Assembly (NCBI GenBank): GCA_036263455.1
Contig: DATAGZ010000018.1
Coordinates: 1 to 64,000, forward strand
Length of the DNA: 64,000 nt
Reading direction: 5' to 3'
Origin: DATAGZ01 sp036263455
GTDB taxonomy: Bacteria; Pseudomonadota; Alphaproteobacteria; Dongiales; Dongiaceae
A program made the translations under genes and the position numbers. Below the pieces are notes generated by a model. It searched no databases and was not told the DNA's origin. It saw nothing but the letters and a program-made list of their open reading frames with translations. Positions 52,272 to 61,138 of the stretch are shown piece by piece (position 1 is the stretch's first letter; each line of letters begins with the position of its first letter).

Positions 52272-52811
52272 TAATCGTGTGCCAAACGCGCGTGAAACCG
52301 GCGATCTTATCCTTCCGGGGGATGCCCCGGCCCAAGGCCGGGCATGATGGATAAGAAGGCCCGCTAAGAAATAGCGTTCGCGGTATTCGATATTTCGCAG
52401 CTTTTGGAAATAGCGGCTGAGCACGGGGGTGAAACCGCCTACCTTCTTTGAGCTTCGCGGATGTGCGAGAATATGGGAAGCGAGGCAATGAACGGCCGCG
52501 CCTTTTCTTCCCGCCGAGAATTCGATCAGGGCGAAGAACAGCAGAACCAACGGATCATTAGGGAAAAGCGCCGCCGCCCTCTTGATGGTGCGGAGAGCCA
52601 TCCGCTCGCTGCCGACATTTCGGTAAGAAGAGGCGAGGCAGACGTACCCATCTCTTCTATCAATCTTGCCGAGCCGGCCACGCAGCGCCTTCTGATATAA
52701 AGGGATTGCCGCGGCCTCCCTCCCCTGCCTATCCAGGTGGAAAGCCCGTTTTAGCGAAGCCCGGGCTTCCTTTTCGCTTCCTATATCCACGACCGTTCTC
52801 TCACCTATCAC
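52257..52811 (-). CDS. TPR_5-like tetratricopeptide protein downstream of prfA
   Basis: 184-aa protein resembling the TPR_5 family: GREAAAIPLYQKALRGRL, DRRDGYVCLASSYRNVGSER and LVLLFFALIEFSAGRKGAAV. No signal peptide; presumably cytosolic. Function unknown. The GTG start overlaps the prfA stop (GTGA), so it is translated with prfA, in the position where prmC often sits. The last five codons and the stop lie inside the palindromic repeat, so the C-terminus after about residue 150 looks non-conserved and may have been reshaped by repeat insertion. Confidence 0.75.
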   Translation of the reverse strand: MIGERTVVDIGSEKEARASLKRAFHLDRQGREAAAIPLYQKALRGRLGKIDRRDGYVCLASSYRNVGSERMALRTIKRAAALFPNDPLVLLFFALIEFSAGRKGAAVHCLASHILAHPRSSKKVGGFTPVLSRYFQKLRNIEYRERYFLAGLLIHHARPWAGASPGRIRSPVSRAFGTRLSPLP

Positions 52812-53863
52812 GCGATATTCGCGAGTTTTTCCGCTTGGTCTGCGGCGGTCAGCGCATCGACGATCTCATCCAGAGCCTCGCCTTCCACTACCTTGTCGAG
52901 CTTGTAGAGGGTGAGGTTGATGCGGTGGTCGGTGCAGCGTCCTTGGGGAAAATTATAGGTGCGGATGCGTTCGGAGCGGTCGCCGCTGCCCACCTGCGAG
53001 CGGCGGTCGGCGGCGCGCGCGCTTTCCTGCATCTCGCGCTGGCGCTCGTAGAGGCGCGAGCGCAGGATCTTCATGGCCTTGGCCTTGTTCTTGTGCTGCG
53101 ATTTCTCGTCCTGCTGGCTTACCACCAGGCCGGTCGGCAAGTGGGTGATGCGGACCGCGCTGTCGGTGGTGTTGACCGACTGGCCGCCGGGGCCGCTGGC
53201 GCGAAAGACATCGATGCGCAGATCCTTGTCCTCGATGCGGATATCGACCTCCTCCGCCTCGGGCAAGACCGCGACGGTGGCCGCCGAGGTATGGATGCGC
53301 CCGCTCGCCTCGGTGTCGGGCACGCGCTGCACGCGGTGCACGCCCGATTCATACTTCAAGCGGGCGAAGACGTTGCGGCCGGTGATCTCGGCCACCGCCT
53401 CCTTATAGCCGCCCAGGCCGCTTTCGCTGATCTCCATGATCTCGAAGCGCCAATTATGCAGCGCGGCATAGCGCGCATACATGCGGAACAGCAGGGCGGC
53501 GAACAGCGCCGCTTCCTCACCGCCGGTGCCGGCGCGCACCTCAAGGATCGCATTGCGTTCATCGGCCTCGTCCTTGGGCAGGAGCATGATCTGCACCTGC
53601 CGCTCCAACGCCGGAATCTTTTCGCGCAGCGCCGCAAGCTCGCTCTCGGCCATCGCGCGCATTTCCGCATCCTCGCGCAGCGCCTCGAGATCGCGCGCCT
53701 CACGCTCGGCCGCGCGCAGGGCGCGGATCGCCGCGACCACTTCCTCGAGATCGGCATATTCCTTGGCGTTTTTCGTAAACTCGCCGGAGCGCGCGGGATC
53801 GGCCATCAAGGCGGCAAGCTCGTCATGGCGGGCGATGATCTGTTCGAGCCTGTGGGTCAGCAT
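52808..53863 (-). CDS. prfA: Peptide chain release factor 1
   Basis: 351-aa class I release factor for UAA/UAG. It carries the GGQ motif (ASGPGGQSVN, near residue 230) that triggers peptidyl-tRNA hydrolysis, and the RF1-type anticodon-like PxT tripeptide as PDT in RVPDTEASGRIHTSAAT. The ATG at 53863 lies 1 nt after the hisS stop; the longer frame to 53905 overlaps hisS without added conservation. Followed by a coupled TPR gene instead of prmC. Confidence 0.95.
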   Translation of the reverse strand: MLTHRLEQIIARHDELAALMADPARSGEFTKNAKEYADLEEVVAAIRALRAAEREARDLEALREDAEMRAMAESELAALREKIPALERQVQIMLLPKDEADERNAILEVRAGTGGEEAALFAALLFRMYARYAALHNWRFEIMEISESGLGGYKEAVAEITGRNVFARLKYESGVHRVQRVPDTEASGRIHTSAATVAVLPEAEEVDIRIEDKDLRIDVFRASGPGGQSVNTTDSAVRITHLPTGLVVSQQDEKSQHKNKAKAMKILRSRLYERQREMQESARAADRRSQVGSGDRSERIRTYNFPQGRCTDHRINLTLYKLDKVVEGEALDEIVDALTAADQAEKLANIA

Positions 53864-53864
53864 G

Positions 53865-55118
53865 TTACGCCAGTTGCCGGTTCCGGATGGCGTTCCGCAG
53901 CTCATCCAGTGTGACCAGCCCTTGCTCGCCGCTCTCCATGTCCTTGAGGCTATATTTGTTCTGCCGTGCCTCTTGCTCGCCGATGATCACCGCCCAGCGC
54001 GCGTTCAATTTATTCGCGCGGGCGAGTGCCTTCTGCAATTTGGCCATGCCGATAATCTCGCAAATGACTTTATCTTTCCGGAGCGAATCTACGACCTTGG
54101 ATGCGAGCACGAATTCCGCACCGTCGCCAGCAACGATGACCGCCACGAGCGATGGTTTCGGCTGATCGCCGAGCAAAAGCGCGAGGCGTTCCACGCCGCT
54201 CGCCCACCCAACGCCCGGAACGGCAGGGCCGCCCATGGTCTCGATCAAACCGTCATAGCGGCCGCCGGCCAGCACGGTTTTCTGCGCGCCCAGCTCCTGG
54301 CAGGTAATTTCAAACGCCGTGTGGCAATAATAATCGAGGCCGCGCACCAAATGCGGATTCACCTCTGCCGAAATACCGCGCAGGGTGATAAAGGATCGCA
54401 CCATATCGAAGAAGATTCGCGCATCATCGGACAGATAGGAAGAGAATAAAGGCGCATCCGCGATGATGGCGCGGTCGCCATCATCCTTGGAATCGAGGAT
54501 GCGCAGCGGATTGCGCGCCAACCGCGCCTGGCTCTCGGGCGAGAGCGCGTCGCGATATTTTTCCAGATATTCGACCAGGGCGGCACGGTAGGCGTTGCGG
54601 CTCGGCCCGTCGCCGAGCGTGTTAATCTCCAACGTGCAGCGCTCCCACAGGCCGAGTTCCTGCAGGAACTCGATACCGGTCAGGATGACAATCCCGTCGG
54701 CCCAGGGCGTCGCATCGCCCAGATATTCCACGCCGGTCTGGGTGAATTGCCGCAGGCGCCCGGCCTGGGGCCGTTCGTAGCGGAACATCGGCCCGGCATA
54801 GAAGTATTTCAGGGGCAGATTCTGCTGCAGCCCGTTGGAGATGAGCGCGCGCGCAACCCCGGCAGTGCCTTCGGGACGCAAGGTGATGCTCTCGCCGCCG
54901 CGATCCTCGAACGTATACATCTCCTTGGTGACGACATCGGAGGTATCGCCGAGCGTCCGGCTGAAGACTTCCGTTTTCTCGAAAATCGGCGTTTCGACTT
55001 CCTCGAAACCGTTGACTTCGGCCACGCCGCGCGCAGTATCGATGATCCTGCGGTGTTTTCGCATCTGCGCAGGCAGAATGTCGTGCGTTCCCCGCACGGG
55101 CTGAAGCTTGGGCGCCAT
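53865..55118 (-). CDS. hisS: Histidyl-tRNA synthetase
   Basis: 417-aa class II aminoacyl-tRNA synthetase. Motif 2 is seen as YFYAGPMFRYERPQAGRLRQ, the histidine A motif as LVRGLDYYCHTAFEI, and motif 3 as GVGWASGVERLALLL; the C-terminal anticodon-binding domain follows. The ATG at 55118 gives the typical MAPKLQPVRGTHDILP start, with AGGA upstream. Part of the ispG-hisS-prfA series on this strand. Confidence 0.95.
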   Translation of the reverse strand: MAPKLQPVRGTHDILPAQMRKHRRIIDTARGVAEVNGFEEVETPIFEKTEVFSRTLGDTSDVVTKEMYTFEDRGGESITLRPEGTAGVARALISNGLQQNLPLKYFYAGPMFRYERPQAGRLRQFTQTGVEYLGDATPWADGIVILTGIEFLQELGLWERCTLEINTLGDGPSRNAYRAALVEYLEKYRDALSPESQARLARNPLRILDSKDDGDRAIIADAPLFSSYLSDDARIFFDMVRSFITLRGISAEVNPHLVRGLDYYCHTAFEITCQELGAQKTVLAGGRYDGLIETMGGPAVPGVGWASGVERLALLLGDQPKPSLVAVIVAGDGAEFVLASKVVDSLRKDKVICEIIGMAKLQKALARANKLNARWAVIIGEQEARQNKYSLKDMESGEQGLVTLDELRNAIRNRQLA

Positions 55119-55127
55119 AGAAAGGTC

Positions 55128-56243
55128 CTATGCCGCTTGGGCTTTTTTCTCGGCCTCGATCTCGGCGGCCTTCTTTTCGATGAGCTCGACGAGATGATCG
55201 ACGATGCCCTGTTCCTTGAGGCGATGGTGGGGCACCCCGGCGATATAGACCTGGTGGGTATTGTTGCCGCCGCCGGTGAAGCCGATATCCGTCTCGCGTG
55301 CCTCGCCCGGGCCATTGACCACGCAGCCGATGACCGAGACGGTCATGGGGGTGGTGATATGCGCCACCCGTTTCTCCAGCTCCTCGACGGTCTTGATCAC
55401 CTGGAATTGCTGCCGGGCGCAGGAGGGGCAGGAAATGATGTTCACGCCGCGGTGGCGCAGATTCAGGCTCTTGAGCATCTCGAAGCCCACCCGCACTTCT
55501 TCAACCGGATCGGCCGAGAGCGAGACGCGGATCGTATCGCCAATGCCCGACCACAGCAGCATGCCGAGCCCGATCGAGGATTTCACCGTGCCGGCGCGCA
55601 GGCCGCCCGCCTCGGTGATGCCGATATGCAGCGGATAGTCGCAGGCGTCCGCGAGCGCCTGGTAGGCGGCCACCGCCAGGAAAACGTCGGACGCCTTGAC
55701 CGAGATCTTAAACTCGCGGAAATCGTGATCTTCGAGAATGCGGATATGCTGGAGAGCGGATTCGACCATCGCCTCGGGACAGGGTTCGCCATATTTCTCC
55801 AGCAGATCCTTCTCGAGCGAGCCCGCATTGACGCCGATGCGCATCGAGCAGCCATGATCCTTGGCGGCCTTGACCACTTCGCGCACCCGTTCGGGGGCAC
55901 CGATATTGCCGGGATTGATGCGCAGGCAGGCGGCCCCCGCTTCGGCGGCCTCGATGCCGCGCTTATAATGGAAATGGATGTCGGCGACGATCGGTACCGC
56001 AACTTCGCGCACGATCTGCTTGAGCGCCTGGGTCGATTCCTCGTCGGGACAGGAGACCCGCACGATATCCGCTCCTGCCGCTTCGAGCTGCCTGATCTGC
56101 TCGATGGTGGCGGCCGCGTCCGACGTCAGCGTATTGGTCATGCTCTGCACCGCGATGGGCGCATCGCCGCCGACCAACACGGAACCCACGCGAATCTGCC
56201 GGGACTTGCGGCGGAGAATATCTCGATACGGACGATGGGACAT
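55128..56243 (-). CDS. ispG: 4-hydroxy-3-methylbut-2-enyl diphosphate synthase (GcpE)
   Basis: 371-aa [4Fe-4S] enzyme converting MEcPP to HMBPP in the MEP pathway. The N-terminal TIM-barrel part has VQSMTNTLTSDAAATI and the reductase-like C-terminal domain carries the cluster cysteines (ISCPSCARQQF and IGCVVNGPGEA). AAGG is placed 8 nt before the ATG. With ispE it gives two of the MEP enzymes in this window, upstream of the squalene used by Shc. Confidence 0.95.
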   Translation of the reverse strand: MSHRPYRDILRRKSRQIRVGSVLVGGDAPIAVQSMTNTLTSDAAATIEQIRQLEAAGADIVRVSCPDEESTQALKQIVREVAVPIVADIHFHYKRGIEAAEAGAACLRINPGNIGAPERVREVVKAAKDHGCSMRIGVNAGSLEKDLLEKYGEPCPEAMVESALQHIRILEDHDFREFKISVKASDVFLAVAAYQALADACDYPLHIGITEAGGLRAGTVKSSIGLGMLLWSGIGDTIRVSLSADPVEEVRVGFEMLKSLNLRHRGVNIISCPSCARQQFQVIKTVEELEKRVAHITTPMTVSVIGCVVNGPGEARETDIGFTGGGNNTHQVYIAGVPHHRLKEQGIVDHLVELIEKKAAEIEAEKKAQAA

Positions 56244-56287
56244 GGATCAACCTTTCAGGAGCAAAATGCCGCGATTGCCCCAAAAGA

Positions 56288-57319
56288 TCAAGCGGGCAGC
56301 GCGCGATGGGCGCGAATATCCGCCGCCAACTGGCGCATTACCGCGGGATAACTGGAATAGAGACTGCGCCGATAGCTAGAATCGGCGGGCAGAGCCTGGA
56401 TCAGCCGCCGATGCACCTTGCCCATGTTGTGATACGGCAGGGCCGGCATGAGATGGTGGAGTGCATGGTAGCGCATCCCAACCGGGAAGAGGAGCTCGTG
56501 CAGCCAGGGCGCGCCAGTGATCGTGACCGATTCCTCATATTGGGCAAGGTGGGACATCGGGGTCCCGTCCGAGAGGAAGCGGTGGCCGGCCAGATTGCGC
56601 AACCAGTTGAGAAGGATGGCGAAACTGCTCAGCACGTAAATCTTGGGAATGATCGCCCAGGGGATAAAGCCGGTCACGAAACCGGCCAGCGCCGCCCACA
56701 GGAACAGGCTCGCGGCGAGTTCGGAAGCGACCCACCAGCGCCGGTCCTCCTTCTCGGGCAGGATGCGCACATAGGCGAAATTGGAGACGTAGGAACTGGC
56801 ATGGCTCAGGACCCAGCGCCGTAGGCGCGGCCAGATCAGCGAAAGCGGTGCCAGAATGAGAAAGCGCAGAATGCCTAGCACGGGGAGAAGCGGCACTTGT
56901 ACGAAATAGAGGGCGACCTGGCCCCAACTGCCGCGACCGAACGGCTGGTATTCGCCATCCTGCGCCGTACCGAAATTCTTAGCGCTGTGGTGATCGACAT
57001 GATTCTTATACATGAAGGACGGTGTGAGCATCGGCACGCCATAGAAGACATTCCAGAAAATCTTGAAGGCGGTCATTTCGCCCGCACGCATATGTACGAT
57101 CTCGTGGATGAAGATCCCCGCCCGAAACAAAGCCAGACCTGCTAATGGAAAAAAGGCAAGCTGCTGCACCGAGCCCAACGGCGCTATCAGGTAAAAATAA
57201 GCGGCGGCATACCCAACTCCCGCCGACATGATGAAATCGGCGAAATAAATGGCCGGACGATGGGTCATGGCATCTCGGCAGGCCAGACGTATATCCGCCA
57301 TGGAAAAGCTTGTGCTCAT
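56288..57319 (-). CDS. Membrane fatty acid desaturase family protein
   Basis: 343-aa membrane protein with the three histidine boxes of di-iron desaturases: HEIVH (72-76), HVDHH (107-111) and HALHH (near 290). Several hydrophobic segments separate them. It could desaturate or hydroxylate acyl chains or other lipids; the substrate is not predictable. No ribosome binding site precedes the ATG at 57319; TAGAAT ends 6 nt upstream, so the mRNA may be leaderless. It follows the transmembrane-only ABC gene by 38 nt on the same strand. Confidence 0.85.
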   Translation of the reverse strand: MSTSFSMADIRLACRDAMTHRPAIYFADFIMSAGVGYAAAYFYLIAPLGSVQQLAFFPLAGLALFRAGIFIHEIVHMRAGEMTAFKIFWNVFYGVPMLTPSFMYKNHVDHHSAKNFGTAQDGEYQPFGRGSWGQVALYFVQVPLLPVLGILRFLILAPLSLIWPRLRRWVLSHASSYVSNFAYVRILPEKEDRRWWVASELAASLFLWAALAGFVTGFIPWAIIPKIYVLSSFAILLNWLRNLAGHRFLSDGTPMSHLAQYEESVTITGAPWLHELLFPVGMRYHALHHLMPALPYHNMGKVHRRLIQALPADSSYRRSLYSSYPAVMRQLAADIRAHRALPA

Positions 57320-57325
57320 GTGGTC

Positions 57326-57331
57326 ATTCTA
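57326..57331 (-). promoter_or_regulatory. TAGAAT -10-like hexamer 6 nt before desaturase ATG
   Basis: TAGAAT (57331-57326, minus strand) matches five of six TATAAT positions, and the ATG at 57319 would be +1. No good -35 hexamer is found at 16-18 nt, so the promoter remains tentative. Confidence 0.4.
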
Positions 57332-57357
57332 CGCATTTTTCCTGCGAGGGGAAACGT

Positions 57358-58374
57358 TCATTCCGCCACCGCTGCCTGCGGGACTGAGGGCAAGGCTGTG
57401 TTCTCGACCACATCGCTGATCAGGCGATATTTCACGTCGATCACCGAGAAATCGCGATACCAATTGACGATATCGCCCCAGGGATCGTTGATCTTGTCGA
57501 GCCCTGACACAAAGGCGACGACCGTACCGAGTTCGAGCGCGCCCTTGACGGTATAGAGCCCGCCCACCGCGAGCACGACGGCAATCCCCAGATGATGGGC
57601 AAGGTTCATGAGGAAATTCATGGTGAATTTGATGCGGAAGATACCCATGTTCAAGGTGAAGACCCGCTCGATCTTGCGGTCGAGCGGGCCTTGCCGAGCT
57701 GGACCGTCCTCGGCGGCATGAGCGACGATAGCAATGCTGACTTGGCGCAAGGCGCGGATGCGACTACCGGCGCGGCGGTTGATAGCGGTCTGCATCAGCG
57801 GCACGAAAATCAGCTGCGGCGAGAAAATCGCCAGGCTGAGCATCGCCATAAAAGGATTGAGATAGAACATATAGCCGAAGACGCTGAGCAGGATGCCACC
57901 CTGCAGCATAGGCTGGGCGATGGCATCGCCTAGAAAACCACCGATAGGCTCGACCTCGGCCAGCAGGATCGACAGTTCGAGCCCATCTTCCTCGCTGCCG
58001 CGCGGAGGCAGGGTGGCGAAATGCCGGGAGATAAATTGCCGCAACCGACGCACGGCATTTTCGCCCACCCAGGCGCAGTAGATATTGAGAAGCAATTTCA
58101 GTCCGCCCTCCGCAAAAGCGATGCCGGCATAGCCTGCGCCGAGGAGAAGGATGGCGTGCAGATCCTTGCTGCCGATGGCGTCGTTGACCAGCCGTCGCTG
58201 TAATTCGAGCGGCGCGGTGCTGAGCACGAAGACGGCAATGGACAGAAGCCCTATCCAGACCTGATCCCAGCGCGTCATACGCCAGACGAAGCCAAAGATC
58301 GAGCGCGGCATCGGTTTATGCAACGTGGGCCTTTTTCGGGCGGCGACCGTGGGTATCCAGGAAAGGATCGGCAT
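57358..58374 (-). CDS. ABC transporter transmembrane-domain-only protein
   Basis: 338-aa protein resembling the membrane domain of type I ABC exporters (FGFVWRMTRWDQVWIGLLSI at the N-terminus, about 5-6 hydrophobic segments, and LELGTVVAFVSGLDKINDPW near the C-terminus, the region that normally leads into the ATPase). It ends there: no Walker A, signature or Walker B follows, and no ATPase gene is adjacent. It might pair with a separate ATPase or be a repurposed domain. The ATG at 58374 is 4 nt from the recJ stop; TAGAAT ends 6 nt before it, with no strong ribosome binding site. Confidence 0.8.
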   Translation of the reverse strand: MPILSWIPTVAARKRPTLHKPMPRSIFGFVWRMTRWDQVWIGLLSIAVFVLSTAPLELQRRLVNDAIGSKDLHAILLLGAGYAGIAFAEGGLKLLLNIYCAWVGENAVRRLRQFISRHFATLPPRGSEEDGLELSILLAEVEPIGGFLGDAIAQPMLQGGILLSVFGYMFYLNPFMAMLSLAIFSPQLIFVPLMQTAINRRAGSRIRALRQVSIAIVAHAAEDGPARQGPLDRKIERVFTLNMGIFRIKFTMNFLMNLAHHLGIAVVLAVGGLYTVKGALELGTVVAFVSGLDKINDPWGDIVNWYRDFSVIDVKYRLISDVVENTALPSVPQAAVAE

Positions 58375-58378
58375 GTGC

Positions 58379-60148
58379 CTATTCTATCAGAGCAGCGTCC
58401 TCGATGCCGATCTCAATATTGCTCCGTTCGCGCCAGCGATTATTGCGCAGGCTGCCCGCGATATGCAGGCTTCGCCCCGCCGAACGCAGTAGCAGTGCTC
58501 CCAATTCGCTCCCCTGGGCACGGAAGGCGATGCCCTTGATGCGTTGTCCATCCATTCCGGCAAGCTGACAGCGGACATGGCCTTGCTCGCCCACCGCCTC
58601 GGCATAGAGAACACGCACGGCGGGCACGGCAAAGACGGGTTGTGGATTCGCGCTGCCGAAGGGCCCGACCCGCTCGATCATACGGCATATTTCTTCATTC
58701 GCCGCGGTAGGCTGGAGGATCCCATCGAGCTCGAGCAAGGGCCGCGCCATTTCTGCATCCAGGCTGCCGAAGCGGCGATCGAGGAACGCTTGAAATTCGA
58801 CGAGTTTTTCAGGGGCGATTTCAAAGCCCGCCGCCATCGCATGGCCGCCGCCCTTGGAGACGAGTCCTGCCTCACGCGCGGCGACAACGGCATTGCCGAT
58901 ATGGAAGCCTGGCACGGAACGCGCCGATCCCCGCCCGGCACCGTTGCCGAAGGCAATGGCGCAGCAGGGACGGCCATAGCGGTCTTTGATCCGGCTCGCG
59001 ATGATCCCCACGATCCCCGGATGCCAATTGCTGTCGCCGATGACGAGCACCTGGTGCCCAACGTCGAGATGGCGCTCGGCAACGAGAAGAGCATCGCGGA
59101 GCATATCGTTCTCTAGGCTTCGCCGCGCGTCATTGTACTCATGCAATCGTCGGGCGATTTCCGCCGTCTCGCGTGGATCGTCGCTCGACAACAGGCGTGC
59201 GCCGAGCGACGCTTCGCCGACCCGCCCGCCCGCGTTGATGCGCGGACCGAGAACGAAGGCGGCGTGGTACGCCTCGGGCGCTTCTTTGAGCGCAGCGATA
59301 TCGCACAAAGCGGCGATACCTGGATTGGTGCGCGCCGCCAGTACTTTGAGTCCCTGCCGCACTAAGGCACGGTTGGTACCGGTCATGGGAACGACATCGC
59401 AGATCGTGCCCAGCGCCACGATATCGAGCAGCCGCAGCAGGTCGGGCTCGCGTCGCTGGGCAAAATAGCCCGCTTGACGCAGGGCGCGCTGGGTGGCAAT
59501 CGCGAGCAGATAGGCCACGCCGACGGCAGCCAGATCGCCTTGGGCGGACTTATCGTCGATTCGGTTCGGGTTGACGATGGCATAGGCATCGGGCAGGTGC
59601 GGCTCGGCAATGTGATGGTCGACGATGAGGATATCCAGGCCGAGTCCCGCGCCCTCCGCGATGGCGGAAAAAGCAGTGATCCCACAATCGAGCGTCACGA
59701 CCAGTCCAGCGCCGCGCGCGCGTAGTTCGTGGAGGGCGGCGCTATTTGGGCCGTATCCTTCCTTCTGGCGATCGGGAACATAAAGAAGCGGCTCGGCCGC
59801 GCCCAACTCGCGCAGGAAGCGGATCCACAAGGCGGCCGACGTCGCGCCATCGACATCGTAGTCGCCGAGGAGGCCAATGGTTTCTCCTTCCATGACCGCC
59901 CGCGCGATCCGCTGCGCCGCTTTTTCCGCATCGGCCAGGATCGCGGGATCCGGAAGCATGTCGCGCAATCTCGGTTCGAGAAACCGTTCCGCGCTGTCTG
60001 CCGTCTGGCCGCGCTGTGCGAGGAGGCGGGCGACGAGTTCGGGCAGGCCCAGTTTCTGTGCGATGGCCAGCGCCTCGCGTTCGGACCCGGCGCGTTGATG
60101 CCACAGCCGGCCTGAAACCGAAGACCGGACGTCGAGGAGCGGCACCAT
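58379..60148 (-). CDS. recJ: Single-stranded-DNA-specific exonuclease RecJ
   Basis: 589-aa DHH-superfamily 5'-3' exonuclease. Motifs include GDYDVDGATSAAL (DxDxD), DCGIT, VDHHIAEP (DHH), and the DHHA1 motif GGGHAMAAGFEI in the C-terminal part, followed by the OB domain. Length is usual. The ATG at 60148 lies 21 nt after glpX in a hom-glpX-recJ series that recurs in alphaproteobacteria (recollection). Participates in recombination and mismatch repair. Confidence 0.95.
   Translation of the reverse strand: MVPLLDVRSSVSGRLWHQRAGSEREALAIAQKLGLPELVARLLAQRGQTADSAERFLEPRLRDMLPDPAILADAEKAAQRIARAVMEGETIGLLGDYDVDGATSAALWIRFLRELGAAEPLLYVPDRQKEGYGPNSAALHELRARGAGLVVTLDCGITAFSAIAEGAGLGLDILIVDHHIAEPHLPDAYAIVNPNRIDDKSAQGDLAAVGVAYLLAIATQRALRQAGYFAQRREPDLLRLLDIVALGTICDVVPMTGTNRALVRQGLKVLAARTNPGIAALCDIAALKEAPEAYHAAFVLGPRINAGGRVGEASLGARLLSSDDPRETAEIARRLHEYNDARRSLENDMLRDALLVAERHLDVGHQVLVIGDSNWHPGIVGIIASRIKDRYGRPCCAIAFGNGAGRGSARSVPGFHIGNAVVAAREAGLVSKGGGHAMAAGFEIAPEKLVEFQAFLDRRFGSLDAEMARPLLELDGILQPTAANEEICRMIERVGPFGSANPQPVFAVPAVRVLYAEAVGEQGHVRCQLAGMDGQRIKGIAFRAQGSELGALLLRSAGRSLHIAGSLRNNRWRERSNIEIGIEDAALIE
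58381..58386 (-). promoter_or_regulatory. Extended -10 (TGA-TAGAAT) 6 nt before TMD-only ABC gene
   Basis: TAGAAT (58386-58381, minus strand) preceded by TGA gives an extended -10 arrangement, inside the last codons of recJ. It ends 6 nt before the ATG at 58374. No -35 is evident; extended -10 elements can act without one. Confidence 0.4.
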
Positions 60149-60169
60149 GTTCAGCCGCGCGCCCTGGTG

Positions 60170-61135
60170 TCAGCCATTACGGCTGAACCCCGCCTTGCGG
60201 TGCCAATTGTGCTGTGCCTCAATCCAGCGCACCGTACCGGTCTTCGAACGCATGACCACGGAATGGGTGGAGACTCCATTGGGCGAGATGCGGATGCCGC
60301 GCAGCATTGACCCATCCGTGACGCCGGTCGCGGCGAACATGACCTCGCCCTTCGCCAGATCGAGCAGATCATAGCGGCGCTGGAAATCCTCGATGCCCCA
60401 TTTGCGCGCGCGCTGTCTTTCATCCTCATTGCGAAAAAGCAGCCGCGCCTGCATCTGCCCACCGATACAGCGCAGGGCCGCGGCCGCAAGCACGCCTTCC
60501 GGCGCGCCGCCCGAACCCATGTAGATATCAACACCCGAGCCAGGCCGCGCCGTCGCGATCACCGCGCTGACATCGCCGTCATTGATGAGCATAATCCTGG
60601 CACCTGCTGCGCGTACCTGGGCAATCAGCTCCGCATGGCGCGGCCGGTCCAGGATGCAGACGACCAGATCGCCGACCTGCATGCCGCGCGCCTCGGCCAG
60701 AGCGTGCAGATTTTCAGCAGGCGAACGGTCAAGCTCGATGATGCCTTGCGGCAGATCCGGACCAACCGCGATCTTGTCCATATAGACGTCGGGCGCATGG
60801 AGGAACCCGCCCTGCTGCGCCATGGCGACTACCGCGAGCGCATTGGCCCCGCCTTTTGCCGTAATCGTCGTGCCTTCCAGCGGATCGAGCGCAATATCGA
60901 TCTTTGGCCCGCCAGCCCCGACCCGCTCGCCGATATAGAGCATGGGCGCCTCGTCGCGCTCGCCTTCCCCGATCACGACCGTACCGTCGATAGCAAGATC
61001 GTTGAGTGCGCGGCGCATTGCATCCACCGCCGCCTGATCGGCGGCTTTCTCATCACCTTTACCCATGAGACGAGACGCGGCTAAGGCCGCCGCCTCGGTG
61101 ACGCGCGCCGCCTCGAGGGCGAGATTTCTGTCCAT
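60170..61135 (-). CDS. glpX: Fructose-1,6-bisphosphatase class II
   Basis: 321-aa GlpX-type phosphatase of gluconeogenesis. The metal-binding signature LDPLEGTTITAKG is near residue 83, with GEGERDEAPMLYIGE ahead of it and GSGGAPEGVLAAAALRCIGG later. The ATG at 61135 lies 3 nt after hom, whose 3' end supplies a TGGAG site. Cotranscribed with hom and recJ. Confidence 0.94.
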   Translation of the reverse strand: MDRNLALEAARVTEAAALAASRLMGKGDEKAADQAAVDAMRRALNDLAIDGTVVIGEGERDEAPMLYIGERVGAGGPKIDIALDPLEGTTITAKGGANALAVVAMAQQGGFLHAPDVYMDKIAVGPDLPQGIIELDRSPAENLHALAEARGMQVGDLVVCILDRPRHAELIAQVRAAGARIMLINDGDVSAVIATARPGSGVDIYMGSGGAPEGVLAAAALRCIGGQMQARLLFRNEDERQRARKWGIEDFQRRYDLLDLAKGEVMFAATGVTDGSMLRGIRISPNGVSTHSVVMRSKTGTVRWIEAQHNWHRKAGFSRNG

Positions 61136-61138
61136 CTG

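Noticed and set aside
53280..53360. Codon-recognition tripeptide of RF1 is PDT rather than PAT
   Set aside because: The middle residue of the PxT motif varies among bacterial RF1 proteins (for example PET in Bacillus, as I recall), so PDT is not an anomaly.
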